From Endozoicomonas sp965232255 (GTDB taxonomy: Bacteria > Pseudomonadota > Gammaproteobacteria > Pseudomonadales > Endozoicomonadaceae): a DNA stretch of 64,000 nt. Location of the stretch: contig OZ246962.1 of assembly GCA_965232255.1 (NCBI GenBank), positions 1,488,001-1,552,000 of the forward strand, in the 5' to 3' direction. Below, one piece after another: positions 8,869 through 18,316 of the stretch. The translations under genes were made by a program, and so were the position numbers. Below the pieces are notes generated by a model, which made no database searches, was not told the origin of the DNA, and saw nothing but the letters and a program-made list of their open reading frames with translations. Every line of letters begins with the position of its first letter. Position 1 is the stretch's first letter.

Positions 8869-10140
8869 TCAGCCAAAAATCAATTTGAAGATGTGAAAGA
8901 AAACAATGGCCAGAATTGCACCAGCTGGCAGAGTAATCAGCCAGGAGATGAAAATGGTACCAATAACGCGCAGGTTCAAGGCACCAATGCCTCTAGCCAG
9001 GCCAACGCCGAGTACTGCGCCCACCAGGGTGTGAGTGGTGGAAATGGGTAAGCCAAGCCCCGATGCCATCACGACGGTGGAGGCCGCTGCCAGCTCCGCC
9101 GCAAACCCTCGGCTGGGAGTTAACTCGGTAATGTGGGAGCCGATGGTCGCGATGACCTTGTAACCCCAGGTTGCCAGTCCCACCACAATACCCACAGCGC
9201 CGAGCAGTAACACCCAGGGAGGAACAGCTGACTCACTGACAATTTCACCACCGCTATACACCACGCTGACTACCGCAGCCAGTGGGCCTACAGCATTGGC
9301 AACATCATTAGAGCCGTGGGCAAAGGCCATGGCACAGGCGGTGAAGACCATCATGATTCCAAACACTTTCTCGACACTGGAGAAGTGAAAAGCCTGATCT
9401 GCCTGGGCGTCTTCTTTTATTTTGGTCAGCGCCTTACGACCAACAAACATGATGATCAGACCAAACAGCAATGATAGCCCGATGCTTTCCGTGTAATTAA
9501 GTGACAAGCCAATATGCTTAAGGCCCTTAACCAGGGTCACCATGGACATCATGAAACCCATCAACAGCATATAAAGCGGCATGTATTGCTTGGCGTTGCG
9601 AAACGGATTATCTGTGTTGAGAATGAGTTTCTGCACACTGATAAAAATAAAAAAAGCAAATAGTCCGGACATCAGTGGCGAGATTACCCAGCTGGCAACA
9701 ATGGCACCTACCTCACCCCAGTTCACCGCCTCGCCTGAGATACCCACGGCAGCAAAACCGATAATTGCACCGACAATGGAATGAGTGGTAGAAACCGGCC
9801 AACCAAAATTGGTTGCCACCAATAGCCATGTACCCGCAGCCAGCAGGGAAGCCAACATGCCATACACCAGCAGGTTAGGGTGTTCTGCCAGTAATGGCAT
9901 GGTGGGATCGATAATGCCTTTGCGAATGGTCTCAGTGACTGAACCACCGGCCAGATAAGCACCGGTAAACTCCAGTAGTACGGCAATCAGGATAGCCTGA
10001 CGAATGGTCAGGGCACCGGAACCGACAGATGTTCCCATGGCATTGGCGACATCATTGGCACCCACGCCCCAAGCCATGAAAAACCCAAACAGACAGGCCA
10101 GAATCAGAAAAACGTTGCCATAGTCAGCGATAATAGTCAT
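8869..10140 (-). CDS. PiT-family inorganic phosphate transporter
   Basis: Low-affinity phosphate:cation symporter of the inner membrane. The 423-residue protein has about ten hydrophobic helices and the two PiT signature repeats GANDVANAMGTSVGSGAL near the N-terminus and GSNDVANAVGPLAAV in the second half, plus paired STTHSIVGA and STTHTLVGA loops, which show the internal duplication of the family. It lies 11 bases downstream of the DUF47 gene, the standard pairing in which the PhoU-like protein modulates the transporter. Confidence 0.94.
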   Translation of the reverse strand: MTIIADYGNVFLILACLFGFFMAWGVGANDVANAMGTSVGSGALTIRQAILIAVLLEFTGAYLAGGSVTETIRKGIIDPTMPLLAEHPNLLVYGMLASLLAAGTWLLVATNFGWPVSTTHSIVGAIIGFAAVGISGEAVNWGEVGAIVASWVISPLMSGLFAFFIFISVQKLILNTDNPFRNAKQYMPLYMLLMGFMMSMVTLVKGLKHIGLSLNYTESIGLSLLFGLIIMFVGRKALTKIKEDAQADQAFHFSSVEKVFGIMMVFTACAMAFAHGSNDVANAVGPLAAVVSVVYSGGEIVSESAVPPWVLLLGAVGIVVGLATWGYKVIATIGSHITELTPSRGFAAELAAASTVVMASGLGLPISTTHTLVGAVLGVGLARGIGALNLRVIGTIFISWLITLPAGAILAIVFFHIFKLIFG

Positions 10141-10151
10141 TGGACTGCATC

Positions 10152-10832
10152 CTAACGGGCCAGCAACAACTGCAGATGGCTGCCAACCCGAGAGGCCCGA
10201 TCGGCCAGGTCACCCACCCACTCGATGATCTGGTACAGAAACATCACATCAACCGGCGGCAGCGTCTGCTCAAGGTCAAACAGCATCCGGCGCACTTTTA
10301 CCTGGTCCCGGTCGGTTTCGCTCTCAATGCTATCAAGCTCATCAACCATCTGTTCCACCAGGTCAACTTCCCGTCCCTGGAAACCGGTCTCCAGTAGCCC
10401 ATCCAGCTCATGGATGGCTTTTAGTGCCTGTGCCGAGGTAGCGATGGAACGGCGTACGTAGGTGATAAACGCCTCACGCATGGATTCAGGCACCAGCATT
10501 TTGCGACCGACCACAATACCGGCAATGTCCTTGGCCCGGTTGGCCACTTTGTCTTGCATGGTGACAATTTCCAGCAGGTCGGTTCTTGGTACGGGAAGAA
10601 AAAGACTTTTTGGCAGGGAGAGGCGTATACTGCGCTTGAGCGCATCAGCCTGGTGTTCATAGGTGATGATTTTCAGCTGAATTTCACTGGCCAACTCCCA
10701 CTGTTCGGCAAACACCGCTGCAAAAAACGGCTCCAGCTGGGAGGCACAGGCATGTACTGCGGAGATGTGCTGCTGAATGGGCCCTATGGGTGAGCGCCCG
10801 AAAACACTCGCCAGAAGATTGCTGGTGGCCAT
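10152..10832 (-). CDS. DUF47 / TIGR00153 PhoU-like regulator of phosphate transport
   Basis: A 226-residue all-helical cytoplasmic protein of the DUF47 family (PhoU-like fold). Conserved features seen include the start with SPIGPIQQHISAVHAC, repeated ExxxD/ExxA metal-site helices (ITYEHQADALKRSIRLSLPK; DLLEIVTMQDKVANRAKDI) and the C-terminal WVGDLADRASRVGSHLQLLLAR. It is encoded immediately upstream of the PiT transporter and is almost certainly cotranscribed with it. Confidence 0.92.
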   Translation of the reverse strand: MATSNLLASVFGRSPIGPIQQHISAVHACASQLEPFFAAVFAEQWELASEIQLKIITYEHQADALKRSIRLSLPKSLFLPVPRTDLLEIVTMQDKVANRAKDIAGIVVGRKMLVPESMREAFITYVRRSIATSAQALKAIHELDGLLETGFQGREVDLVEQMVDELDSIESETDRDQVKVRRMLFDLEQTLPPVDVMFLYQIIEWVGDLADRASRVGSHLQLLLAR

Positions 10833-11020
10833 CGCTCAAATCCATCCGGTTGAACAACCGATTATAGAGGGCTTACCTGGCTTTTGCATAAACCCGTCCG
10901 TTAGCATTGCTAACACCGCGGTTGTGCGCGCAAAACCGCTGCAATGCCTTGTTTTACTGGTGGATAAGACTGAATTTGTTAACCGACAATTTTGTGAATC
11001 AACAATGTTGTGGACCGAGA

Positions 11021-11644
11021 ATGAGCCTGGAAACCGAACTCAAGCTGTATATTGCACCGTCTCAAATAACCATTCTGCGGCAGGCACTGACTACGACCGT
11101 ACTACCTCATGGCGGCACTATTGAGTCAGCTGGCACTGTGCAGTTAAAAAACATCTACTTTGATACGCTCGATCTACGTCTACACCAAGCCAGAGTAGCC
11201 CTGCGCATTCGCGAGTGCAACGGACAATTTATCCAGACACTCAAGACTCAGGGGAAGAGCATTAACGGCCTGAGCCATCGCGGTGAGTGGGAGTGGTTAC
11301 TAACATCAGAGCAGCTCGACGGTGCGGCGTTGGTGTCAGTGTGGCCCGACCAGCTTAATGATATCAGCGTGGCGGATTTGCAGCCGTTGTTCAGCACCGA
11401 TTTCAAGCGCACTCGCTGGCTGCTGGTGTGGCACGAACCCTACGCACGTGTTGAGGTGGCCTTGGATCAGGGGGAAATCCGAGCCAGAGAAAACTCCAGT
11501 CCCATTTGCGAGCTGGAGCTGGAGTTGCTGGAGGGCAGTGAGGCGGCGCTGCTGGCCATTGCTGACTGGTTACGTCAGTACGTCCCGTTGACACCTGGCG
11601 ATGACAGCAAAGCCGAACGCGGATTTGCCTTGTTGGCCCAGTAA
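11021..11644 (+). CDS. CYTH-domain protein, probable inorganic triphosphatase
   Basis: The N-terminus from the ATG at 11021 reads MSLETELKLYI, containing the ExExK motif that defines CYTH triphosphate tunnel enzymes. Later charged strands (IYFDTLDLRL, VALRIRE, QTLKTQGK, HRGEWEW, CELELELLEG) match the tunnel strands of E. coli YgiF. It is about 207 residues, so it has the CYTH domain but lacks the C-terminal CHAD domain of YgiF. The open frame reaches back to 10907, but the extra 38 residues do not look conserved. Its end overlaps the open frame of the following ATPase. Inorganic triphosphatase activity is the best guess; thiamine triphosphatase is an alternative. Confidence 0.85.
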   Translation: MSLETELKLYIAPSQITILRQALTTTVLPHGGTIESAGTVQLKNIYFDTLDLRLHQARVALRIRECNGQFIQTLKTQGKSINGLSHRGEWEWLLTSEQLDGAALVSVWPDQLNDISVADLQPLFSTDFKRTRWLLVWHEPYARVEVALDQGEIRARENSSPICELELELLEGSEAALLAIADWLRQYVPLTPGDDSKAERGFALLAQ

Positions 11645-11729
11645 AACCGTCGTTTGTCGCGCCGAAAAAAAGGGGATACTGGCCAGCAAAACGGAATTTC
11701 ACGTGCACAACAATAATGCCCCGGAGCAA

Positions 11730-13454
11730 ATGCTTGACCTGACCACAGTGGTGGCAGATCTGGTCAGAAGCCAGCAAATCGAACAAAACATGGCGGATGA
11801 CATTTTCAGCCGTTCCCGCAGCCCCGAGCAGATTCGTGCGCACCCTCTTGAATACCTGGCCAGCCTGGAGTTGCATGACCAGGCTGGTCAGCCGCTGGAT
11901 ATCCATCGCCTATGTCGCTGGCTGGCTGACCAGGCCGGGCAAGAGTACGTTGCCATCGATCCACTGAAGATCGACGTTGCCGCTATCACACCACTGATGT
12001 CCCACGCTTTTGCCGCACGTCACCAGATCTTGGCAGTGGCCGTCAGTCCAGATGAGATGATCATCGCCTCAGCCCAGCCCTGGCATCGCAGTTGGGAAGA
12101 TAACCTGCGCCACGTCAATCGTCGGGAGATCAAACGAGTGGTGGCCAATCCTGTCGATATTCGCCGCTACACTGCCGAGTTTTATCGTCTCGCCCAGTCG
12201 GTGCATCGGGCCAGCTCTGATGGGGCAGTACGCGCCATGACGCTGAACAATTTTGAGCAGATGCTGGAGTTGGGGAGTGCCAGTGCGCCCGATGCCAATG
12301 ATCAACACATCGTCAATATTGTTGACTGGTTAATGCAATACGCCTTCGCTCAGCGTGCCAGCGATATTCACATTGAGCCTCGACGCGAACAGTGCAACTT
12401 GCGGTTTCGCATCGACGGTGTACTGCATACCATCTACCAGGTGCCTGCGGCTGTGGCAGCTGCTGTTACCAGTCGCCTGAAAATCCTCGGGCGTATGGAT
12501 GTGGCGGAAAAGCGCCGTCCGCAAGACGGACGCCTGAAAACCCGCAACGATCATGGCCGTGAGGTAGAATTGCGACTGTCAACGCTGCCCACCGCCTTTG
12601 GGGAAAAGCTGGTGATGCGGATTTTTGACCCGGAGGTGCTGGTTAAATCATTCAGCGAGTTGGGCTTTTCTCATCATGATGAGCGCCGCTGGCAAGCATT
12701 GTCACAGCAAACCGGTGGACTGATTCTGGTCACCGGGCCCACCGGGTCCGGCAAGACCACCACGCTTTACTCAACTCTCAGACAACTGGCCAGCGAACAG
12801 CTGAATATTTGCACCATCGAAGACCCTATTGAACTGGTAATGCCAGCCTTTAACCAGATGCAGGTACAGGCCAATATCGACCTGACCTTTGCCACCGGTT
12901 TGCGTGCCCTGCTGCGTCAGGATCCGGACATCATTATGGTGGGCGAAATCCGCGACCTGGAAACTGCCCGGATGGCCATTCAGGCGGCGCTGACTGGTCA
13001 TCTGGTGTTGTCAACCTTGCACACCAGTGATGCGCCATCGGCGCTGACGCGGCTGCTGGAACTTGGCATTCCTCCTTATCTGATCAACTCCACCGTGCTG
13101 GGGGTAATGGCCCAGCGTTTGGTGCGAACCCTTTGCCCGGACTGTAAAACTTCGACACCACTGGCACTGCGTGACTGGCAGGCGCTGAGCGATAGCCAGC
13201 AAGCGCCCAGTGACGTTTATCAGCCGGTGGGCTGTCCAGCCTGTCGGGATACTGGCTATCGCGGACGCACTGGTCTTTATGAGTTGTTAACCCTGAGCGA
13301 AACCATCAAGACGCTGGTAAACGACAGTCCAGATATTACTCGCCTGAGCAGCCTGTGCCGCAAGGTAGGCATCACCAGCCTGCGGCAATCCGGCGCTGGA
13401 AAAGTAGCCAGCGGACTGACCACTATTGCTGAAGTGTTGCGCGTGGCGCCCTGA
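11730..13454 (+). CDS. GspE/PilB-family secretion or pilus assembly ATPase
   Basis: A type II secretion/type IV pilus extension ATPase. The open frame starts at ATG 11601, inside the CYTH gene. The ATG at 11730 with GGAG just upstream, followed by LDLTTVVADLV, is the more natural start; GTG 11703 is also possible. An N-terminal MshEN-like region is followed by the RASDIHIEPR Asp-box region, Walker A GPTGSGKTT (12735-12761), the LRQDPDIIMVGEIRD Walker B/Asp box, the GHLVLSTLHT His box and a zinc motif of two CxxC pairs (CPDC, CPAC). No other pilus or secretion genes are adjacent, so it is an orphan copy. It may drive a type II system encoded elsewhere, such as one exporting the SslE-like protein in this window, but that is inference. 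Confidence 0.9.
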   Translation: MLDLTTVVADLVRSQQIEQNMADDIFSRSRSPEQIRAHPLEYLASLELHDQAGQPLDIHRLCRWLADQAGQEYVAIDPLKIDVAAITPLMSHAFAARHQILAVAVSPDEMIIASAQPWHRSWEDNLRHVNRREIKRVVANPVDIRRYTAEFYRLAQSVHRASSDGAVRAMTLNNFEQMLELGSASAPDANDQHIVNIVDWLMQYAFAQRASDIHIEPRREQCNLRFRIDGVLHTIYQVPAAVAAAVTSRLKILGRMDVAEKRRPQDGRLKTRNDHGREVELRLSTLPTAFGEKLVMRIFDPEVLVKSFSELGFSHHDERRWQALSQQTGGLILVTGPTGSGKTTTLYSTLRQLASEQLNICTIEDPIELVMPAFNQMQVQANIDLTFATGLRALLRQDPDIIMVGEIRDLETARMAIQAALTGHLVLSTLHTSDAPSALTRLLELGIPPYLINSTVLGVMAQRLVRTLCPDCKTSTPLALRDWQALSDSQQAPSDVYQPVGCPACRDTGYRGRTGLYELLTLSETIKTLVNDSPDITRLSSLCRKVGITSLRQSGAGKVASGLTTIAEVLRVAP

Positions 13455-13533
13455 AAATGCACAAAATGAGTGAAATAATTACTGTTCATGACTAATATGC
13501 GCGCGGATTATCAACCGTAGCGAAATACTTACC

Positions 13534-14229
13534 ATGGACTCTGCGATCCCCTTTTTTGATAACGAAAATACTCTCTACGCCCGTATGAAGGCTGCTTGTC
13601 AGCAGGACTGGCACGACTATTGTCACCATCCGTTTGTGCAAGGCATAGCGGACGGTTCACTGCCTCAGAACTGCTTTCGTCACTACCTGCAGCAGGATTA
13701 CTTGTTTCTTATTCACTTTGCCAGGGCTTACTCGCTGGGTATTTATAAGGCCGACAATCTGGAAGATATGCGCTCTGGTGCCAGTTCAGTCAGTGTCATC
13801 CTCGACGAGATGAAACTGCATCTGGACTATTGCCGACAGTGGGGGATGACGGAGCAGGATGTCATCAATCTACCCGAAGCCCGAGCCAATATGGCCTATA
13901 CCCGTTACGTGCTGGAGCGCGGCATGGCCGGCGATATTCTTGATCTTTATACCGCGCTGTCGCCTTGCTCCGTTGGTTACGCTGAGATTGGTTACCGTCT
14001 GCTGCACGACCCTGCTACCCAGCGCGACGGCAATCCCTACTGGGCCTGGATTACCACCTACGGCGGCGATGGGTTTCAGGAAAATGCACGCAAACAGGTG
14101 GAAAAACTGGATCAGTTGAGCCATTCCCGCTTCAACGCTGAACGTATGGACTCGTTGTGTCAGACATTCCGTATGGCTACTCGTTTGGAAATCGGGTTTT
14201 GGCAGATGGGGCTGGATTGCTCCTTTTAG
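13534..14229 (+). CDS. tenA: TenA-family aminopyrimidine aminohydrolase (thiaminase II)
   Basis: TenA hydrolyses aminopyrimidine breakdown products of thiamine so that the pyrimidine can be salvaged. The 231-residue helical protein has the nucleophilic Cys145 in SPCSVGYAEIG, the N-terminal HHPFVQGIADG and FRHYLQQDYLFL segments and the W..Y....F C-terminal pattern of the family. The ATG is at 13534. It is monocistronic here, separated by 79 bases from the upstream ATPase; no other thiamine salvage gene is nearby. Confidence 0.92.
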   Translation: MDSAIPFFDNENTLYARMKAACQQDWHDYCHHPFVQGIADGSLPQNCFRHYLQQDYLFLIHFARAYSLGIYKADNLEDMRSGASSVSVILDEMKLHLDYCRQWGMTEQDVINLPEARANMAYTRYVLERGMAGDILDLYTALSPCSVGYAEIGYRLLHDPATQRDGNPYWAWITTYGGDGFQENARKQVEKLDQLSHSRFNAERMDSLCQTFRMATRLEIGFWQMGLDCSF

Positions 14230-14875
14230 CCTGTATATCAAGGCAGAGTGCATCCCCCTGGTGGCAAACAGACCATGTTGTGGTGCAATTGGCCTCTGGA
14301 AATTGGGCGGGTGCGTAGTGGTAGTTTGGTGAAGTGCTGTCTTGTCTCGCGCAAAGCGAATTATTTTGCTGTTTGAGGTGAAAAAAAGCCGAGACACTGA
14401 TTCGATAAATACATTCGCCTGCACTGGCTCTGTAGGACTGCTATTATTCGCTCTGCCAAGTGCAGGCGATGGGCAGAAAGGCCAAGTCAACACGAAGAAA
14501 TGTAAAGTTGCTCACGGCAAGACCTGTTTTTTTCGTTCTACTTCGGAAATTACGTATATCTTGTTTTGCTGGTTTAACTTTTGCGCGTTTGTGTTGTTTG
14601 TTTTTTCTCCATGTTAATCATGGTGTTATCTCGTTCACTGGCTTTCTGTTATTCGATTGGATAAGAAATTACTCTTTTTGATATCAGAAAAAATCATGAG
14701 CTTATCAAAATTACTAATGTGACGTTGGTGCAACTACTTTTGAATAATTGCGTCCAAACCAAGCAGCCCAGAAAACTAAGGGCTTTCGCGTATCGCAATA
14801 CCTAAAAGAAGAAAGGCGACAAAAGTAGCACACACTCATCACACACATTACACGTTTCATTCAGGAGTGAACTCC
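14230..14875. other. 646-bp non-coding region upstream of the porin
   Basis: No convincing gene is present; the short open frames overlap each other and lack ribosome sites. The right half is AT-rich, as expected for a strong porin promoter and a regulated leader. The left half holds the 11-bp inverted repeat described separately. A small RNA could be hidden here but nothing specific identifies one. Confidence 0.6.
14415..14469. repeat. 11-bp perfect inverted repeat (stem-loop) upstream of the porin
   Basis: TCGCCTGCACT (14415-14425) is exactly complementary to AGTGCAGGCGA (14459-14469). The stem can be extended inward by GGC/GCC with one bulged base, leaving a loop of about 26 bases. It is far from the porin start (about 400 bases) and has no T-tract, so it is not an obvious terminator. 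It could be a small RNA fold, a terminator for tenA or the remains of a small mobile repeat. Confidence 0.6.
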
Positions 14876-16024
14876 ATGCAGAAGAAAGTACTCGCAGCCT
14901 TGGTAGCTTCCGTGATGGCTGGACAGGCTATGGCTATCACTGTTGTTGACGATGGTACTAATACCTTTACCATCGGCGGCCACGTTGGTGCTAAATACGA
15001 TACTAAACAAGCAGTTGAAAGGAATGGCGTTATCGAACAGACTGGCGCCATGAAAGGCGACTCAAGTCGTGTTAATTTCAACTTCGAACACAAAATGAAC
15101 GATCAGACCACCGCTTTTGCCAAGGTTGAGTGGGGCTTTGACGTCACTGATATCAATAGCAACGACGGGTTCCTCACCAATCGTCTGGGGTATGTCGGTC
15201 TTCGTAACGATCGCCTGGGTGAAGTGGTTATCGGTAAGGCCTGGTCTTCTTTCTCTCAGGTAGCGGGTTATACCGACCAGTTCGCAGGTGCAAGAACAGG
15301 TTGTGCTGCCACCGGTTATTGTGGCGGTGAAGGCCATATTCTCGGATTTTCCCGTGCGGACGATGTGCTGCAGTACAACCTCAGCATGAATGGCTTCAAC
15401 TTCTCTGCTCAGACTCAGTTAGGCAGACGTAACATTAATCTGTCTGAGTTCAACAAGTTTGTTGATGGCAGCGACAACAGTATCATGCTCAATATGGTCG
15501 GTATTCGTGACAGTTCCTATGGCGTTGCCTTGAGTTACGATATGCCGATGGGACTGAGCTTTGGTGTTGCTTACAACCAGGCTGAAATCAAAGATGGCAC
15601 GATGATGATAGGCACAACGATGATGGGTGCTCCACATACGGCCAATTACACCGCCAAATCCACCGTATTCGGTGTAAGATTTGAAGCGGATAAAATCTAC
15701 GCTGCTGCTACCTACTCGGACATCAAAGATCGCTTCCTGGATATCGTTGGCAAAAACGTATACTTCTCGAAAGCCAAAGGCGCTGAACTCTACGTTAGCT
15801 ACCAGTTGACTGATCTGTTCAAGGTTGAAACCGGTTACCACCACCTGACTGGCGATGGCGCAAATGGTGCCAAGTCGCTTTCAGAACTTAAATCCTTGCC
15901 AGTTGGCCTTGTCTACACTCAAGGTCCTGTTCAGTTCTCTGCTACTTACGAGTACCAGAACAGCAAACTGTCTGGTGTTGATGTAGACGACGCTGTAATC
16001 CTTCAGGCTCGTTACTACTTCTAA
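14876..16024 (+). CDS. Gram-negative general porin (OmpC/OmpU-like)
   Basis: Outer-membrane trimeric beta-barrel for small hydrophilic solutes. The ATG at 14876 has AGGAG at 14863-14867; a GTG at 14867 inside that site is not the start. A 20-residue signal peptide ends AMA, the mature chain opens with amphipathic strands, NFNFEHKMNDQTTAFAKVEWGF and RLGYVGLRNDRLGEVVIGK match the porin-4 family, and the chain ends in ARYYF with the terminal Phe needed for barrel assembly. A Met-rich stretch encoded at 15596-15634 suggests an exposed loop. The gene is monocistronic, with a long AT-rich leader and its own terminator. Confidence 0.93.
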   Translation: MQKKVLAALVASVMAGQAMAITVVDDGTNTFTIGGHVGAKYDTKQAVERNGVIEQTGAMKGDSSRVNFNFEHKMNDQTTAFAKVEWGFDVTDINSNDGFLTNRLGYVGLRNDRLGEVVIGKAWSSFSQVAGYTDQFAGARTGCAATGYCGGEGHILGFSRADDVLQYNLSMNGFNFSAQTQLGRRNINLSEFNKFVDGSDNSIMLNMVGIRDSSYGVALSYDMPMGLSFGVAYNQAEIKDGTMMIGTTMMGAPHTANYTAKSTVFGVRFEADKIYAAATYSDIKDRFLDIVGKNVYFSKAKGAELYVSYQLTDLFKVETGYHHLTGDGANGAKSLSELKSLPVGLVYTQGPVQFSATYEYQNSKLSGVDVDDAVILQARYYF

Positions 16025-16054
16025 TAAAGAAGAAGTAGCTGTCCAAACCCAAAA

Positions 16055-16083
16055 AAGAACCCGTCATCCGACGGGTTCTTTGC
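16055..16083 (+). terminator. Rho-independent terminator of the porin gene
   Basis: AAGAACCCGTC (16055-16065) and GACGGGTTCTT (16070-16080) form a perfect 11-bp stem with a four-base loop, 30 bases after the porin stop, with A's before and T's after. The symmetry lets it also serve the convergent DUF29 gene ending at 16103. Confidence 0.92.
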
Positions 16084-16102
16084 GTAAAGACCAACTGAAA
16101 AT

Positions 16103-16576
16103 CTACTCCGGCCCTGGCGGAAAGCCATCGTTCATAATCTGTTCCAGCGTCCATGGATTGGTATCGGGAAACTCCTCCTCCAATATCTCTAGCTCTCGCG
16201 CCGCATCCCGGCAGGCGATGGGATAGCACTCCAGTAATGACTCATCCAGCAAGTCATACAGGCTCGGATTTTTGATCAGCAGCCGCTTCACAATTCCCCG
16301 TTCTTTTTCCAGACTGTAATCCAGCACCATAAACCAACTGCGATACCAACGACTCAGTGTGCGCAAATCTTCCTTGAATGCACGAATTTGCCATTTCAGC
16401 AGCAGCACCAGTATACGGGTCAGGTGAGTTTCCAAGGTGTTGATCTTTTCTTGACCAAGGTCGTCTACCTCCCCGATCAGATTGTCCAGATCCAGGGCGC
16501 GAAACTGGCTCCTTTTCAATAGATCAACCTGCTGACGGGTCCACTGGTAAAAGTCCGTTTTATACAGCTTACTCAT
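16103..16576 (-). CDS. DUF29 family protein
   Basis: A 157-residue protein matching DUF29. The start LYKTDFYQWTRQQVDLLKR, the following LDLDNLIGEVDDLGQEK and the helix with HLTRILVLLLKWQ are characteristic. The family is small, helical, cytoplasmic and of unknown function; members are often found in variable copy number in cyanobacteria and proteobacteria. The ATG is at 16576. It is convergent with the porin and divergent from lptM. Family is certain enough, function unknown. Confidence 0.88.
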   Translation of the reverse strand: MSKLYKTDFYQWTRQQVDLLKRSQFRALDLDNLIGEVDDLGQEKINTLETHLTRILVLLLKWQIRAFKEDLRTLSRWYRSWFMVLDYSLEKERGIVKRLLIKNPSLYDLLDESLLECYPIACRDAARELEILEEEFPDTNPWTLEQIMNDGFPPGPE

Positions 16577-16821
16577 AGTGAAGACCTCAAGGGGCTGCAG
16601 CTATTCATCAACTTACTCCGACGGTTTACCGGGCAAACGACACGAACTGGCAAAAATCCGGTGTCGAGTATAGGAGATTATGACTAGGGCACAGGAAATT
16701 AATTCCTGCCAGTGGAGCACCTGTACCGCAAGTCGGCATAATTAGTCGTGGATTACGGTGGTCTGATCAGGCGGCTCTGTTTAGAATGGCCCACTAAGAC
16801 AGCCCATTGAGAGATCGCTCC

Positions 16822-16956
16822 ATGAGACTCACTGCTTTATCAAAAGCGTTATTTGCCGCCCTGTTTGCCTTGGCCATTGCCTTGTTGGTGGGCTGTGGGC
16901 AAAAAGGCCCGCTTTACCAACCACTGGCTGAGACAACGATGGGCATTGGTGAATAA
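16822..16956 (+). CDS. lptM: LPS-assembly lipoprotein LptM (YifL-like)
   Basis: A 44-residue lipoprotein. The signal peptide is rich in A, L and F and ends in LVGC, a lipobox, directly followed by GQKGPLYQP, the invariant motif of YifL/LptM. LptM in E. coli joins the LptDE translocon and helps LptD fold. Its place directly before lysA and dapF matches the yifL-dapF order in E. coli and the lptM-lysA-dapF order of pseudomonads. It is easily missed because a longer frame of lysA overlaps it. Confidence 0.92.
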   Translation: MRLTALSKALFAALFALAIALLVGCGQKGPLYQPLAETTMGIGE

Positions 16957-16984
16957 GGGGAATTTGGTCGCAATGGGAGACGGT

Positions 16985-18268
16985 ATGGATTGGTTTACCT
17001 TTCAGCCGGCGATTGATGTTGGCCGGGTACTGTTTGCCGAGCAAGTGCCGGTGGCGCAGTTGGCACAACAGTTTGGTACGCCGTTGTATGTCTATTCACG
17101 TCGTGGTCTTGAGAGCGGTTTCCAGGCTTATCGTCAGGCCATGGCTGACTGCCCTCATCTGATTTGTTACGCAGTCAAGGCCAACAGCAACCTGGCCGTG
17201 CTCAATGTGCTGGCCCAACTGGGTGCTGGCTTTGATATTGTCTCAGTGGGCGAGCTGGAACGGGTACTGGCTGCCGGTGGCGATCCCGGTAAAGTGGTGT
17301 TTTCTGGCGTGGCCAAGCAACGCCACGAACTGCGCCGTGCCCTGGAGGTGGGCATACACTGCTTTAATGTGGAGTCGGAACAGGAGCTGCAGCGCCTGCA
17401 ACACGAGGCTAAATTAATGGGGCAGGTGGCACGAATCTCCCTGCGCGTTAATCCGGACGTAGATGCTCACACCCACCCATACATCTCCACTGGCCTGAAA
17501 GACAATAAATTCGGTATTGATATTCATAAGGCTTTTGACGTTTATAAGCATGCCAGTGAGTTAAGCCATATCGAAATCAGTGGCATTGACTGTCATATAG
17601 GTTCCCAACTGACCAGTGCTGAGCCCTTTTTGGCCACGGTGGATCGCCTGCTGTTATTGATGGATCAACTCAAGGCTCAAGACATTCATTTGCACCATTT
17701 GGACATTGGCGGTGGTCTGGGTGTGTCGTACCAGGGCGAAGCCATACCTGCGCCGACTGACTACCTGATGGTGGTCAAACAGCGGCTGACTGAGCGTGGC
17801 TATGGCGATTTGACCTTGCTGGTGGAACCGGGCCGCTCCATTGCTGCCCCGGCTGGTATATTGCTGACCCGTATCGAACTGATTAAAAGCACCGGCCAAA
17901 AACATTTTGCCATTGTTGATGGGGCCATGAATGATCTGCTCAGACCTGCCATCTACAGCGCCTGGCATACTATTGTTAATACCGTTGAACCGGTCGACCG
18001 GGCAGCGTATGCCCCTGAGCGGGTGTATGATGTTGTAGGGCCAGTGTGTGAAAGCGGCGATTTTCTCGGCAAAAAACGCTCCCTGACCATTAGGGAAGGG
18101 GATCTGCTGGCGGTGTACTCAGCCGGAGCGTACGGCTTTGTCATGAGTTCCAATTACAATACGCGCAACCGGGCTGCTGAAGTGATGGTTGATGGCAGTC
18201 AGGCCTACCTGGTGCGCCAGCGTGAGACCATTGTCGGGCAATTTGCCCTGGAAAGTTTGTTGCCATAG
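16985..18268 (+). CDS. lysA: Diaminopimelate decarboxylase LysA
   Basis: Decarboxylates meso-diaminopimelate to lysine with PLP. The family start fits ATG 16985 (MDWFTFQP), with ATG 16973 as an alternative; the open frame extends to 16853 only because it crosses lptM. Lys65 in CYAVKANSN binds PLP. HIGSQL, the glycine-rich DIGGGLG, EPGRS and the PVCESGD loop with the conserved Cys are present. The length of 427 residues is normal. It follows lptM by 28 bases and precedes dapF, whose product is its substrate, by 48 bases. Confidence 0.95.
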   Translation: MDWFTFQPAIDVGRVLFAEQVPVAQLAQQFGTPLYVYSRRGLESGFQAYRQAMADCPHLICYAVKANSNLAVLNVLAQLGAGFDIVSVGELERVLAAGGDPGKVVFSGVAKQRHELRRALEVGIHCFNVESEQELQRLQHEAKLMGQVARISLRVNPDVDAHTHPYISTGLKDNKFGIDIHKAFDVYKHASELSHIEISGIDCHIGSQLTSAEPFLATVDRLLLLMDQLKAQDIHLHHLDIGGGLGVSYQGEAIPAPTDYLMVVKQRLTERGYGDLTLLVEPGRSIAAPAGILLTRIELIKSTGQKHFAIVDGAMNDLLRPAIYSAWHTIVNTVEPVDRAAYAPERVYDVVGPVCESGDFLGKKRSLTIREGDLLAVYSAGAYGFVMSSNYNTRNRAAEVMVDGSQAYLVRQRETIVGQFALESLLP

Positions 18269-18316
18269 ACGGCGCAACGCGTCGGGCGCGAAAGAAACGA
18301 GCAAAGAAGCGAATAT

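Noticed and set aside
16853..16984. Extended N-terminus of lysA
   Set aside because: The extra codons run through the lptM gene in another frame and show no similarity to LysA.
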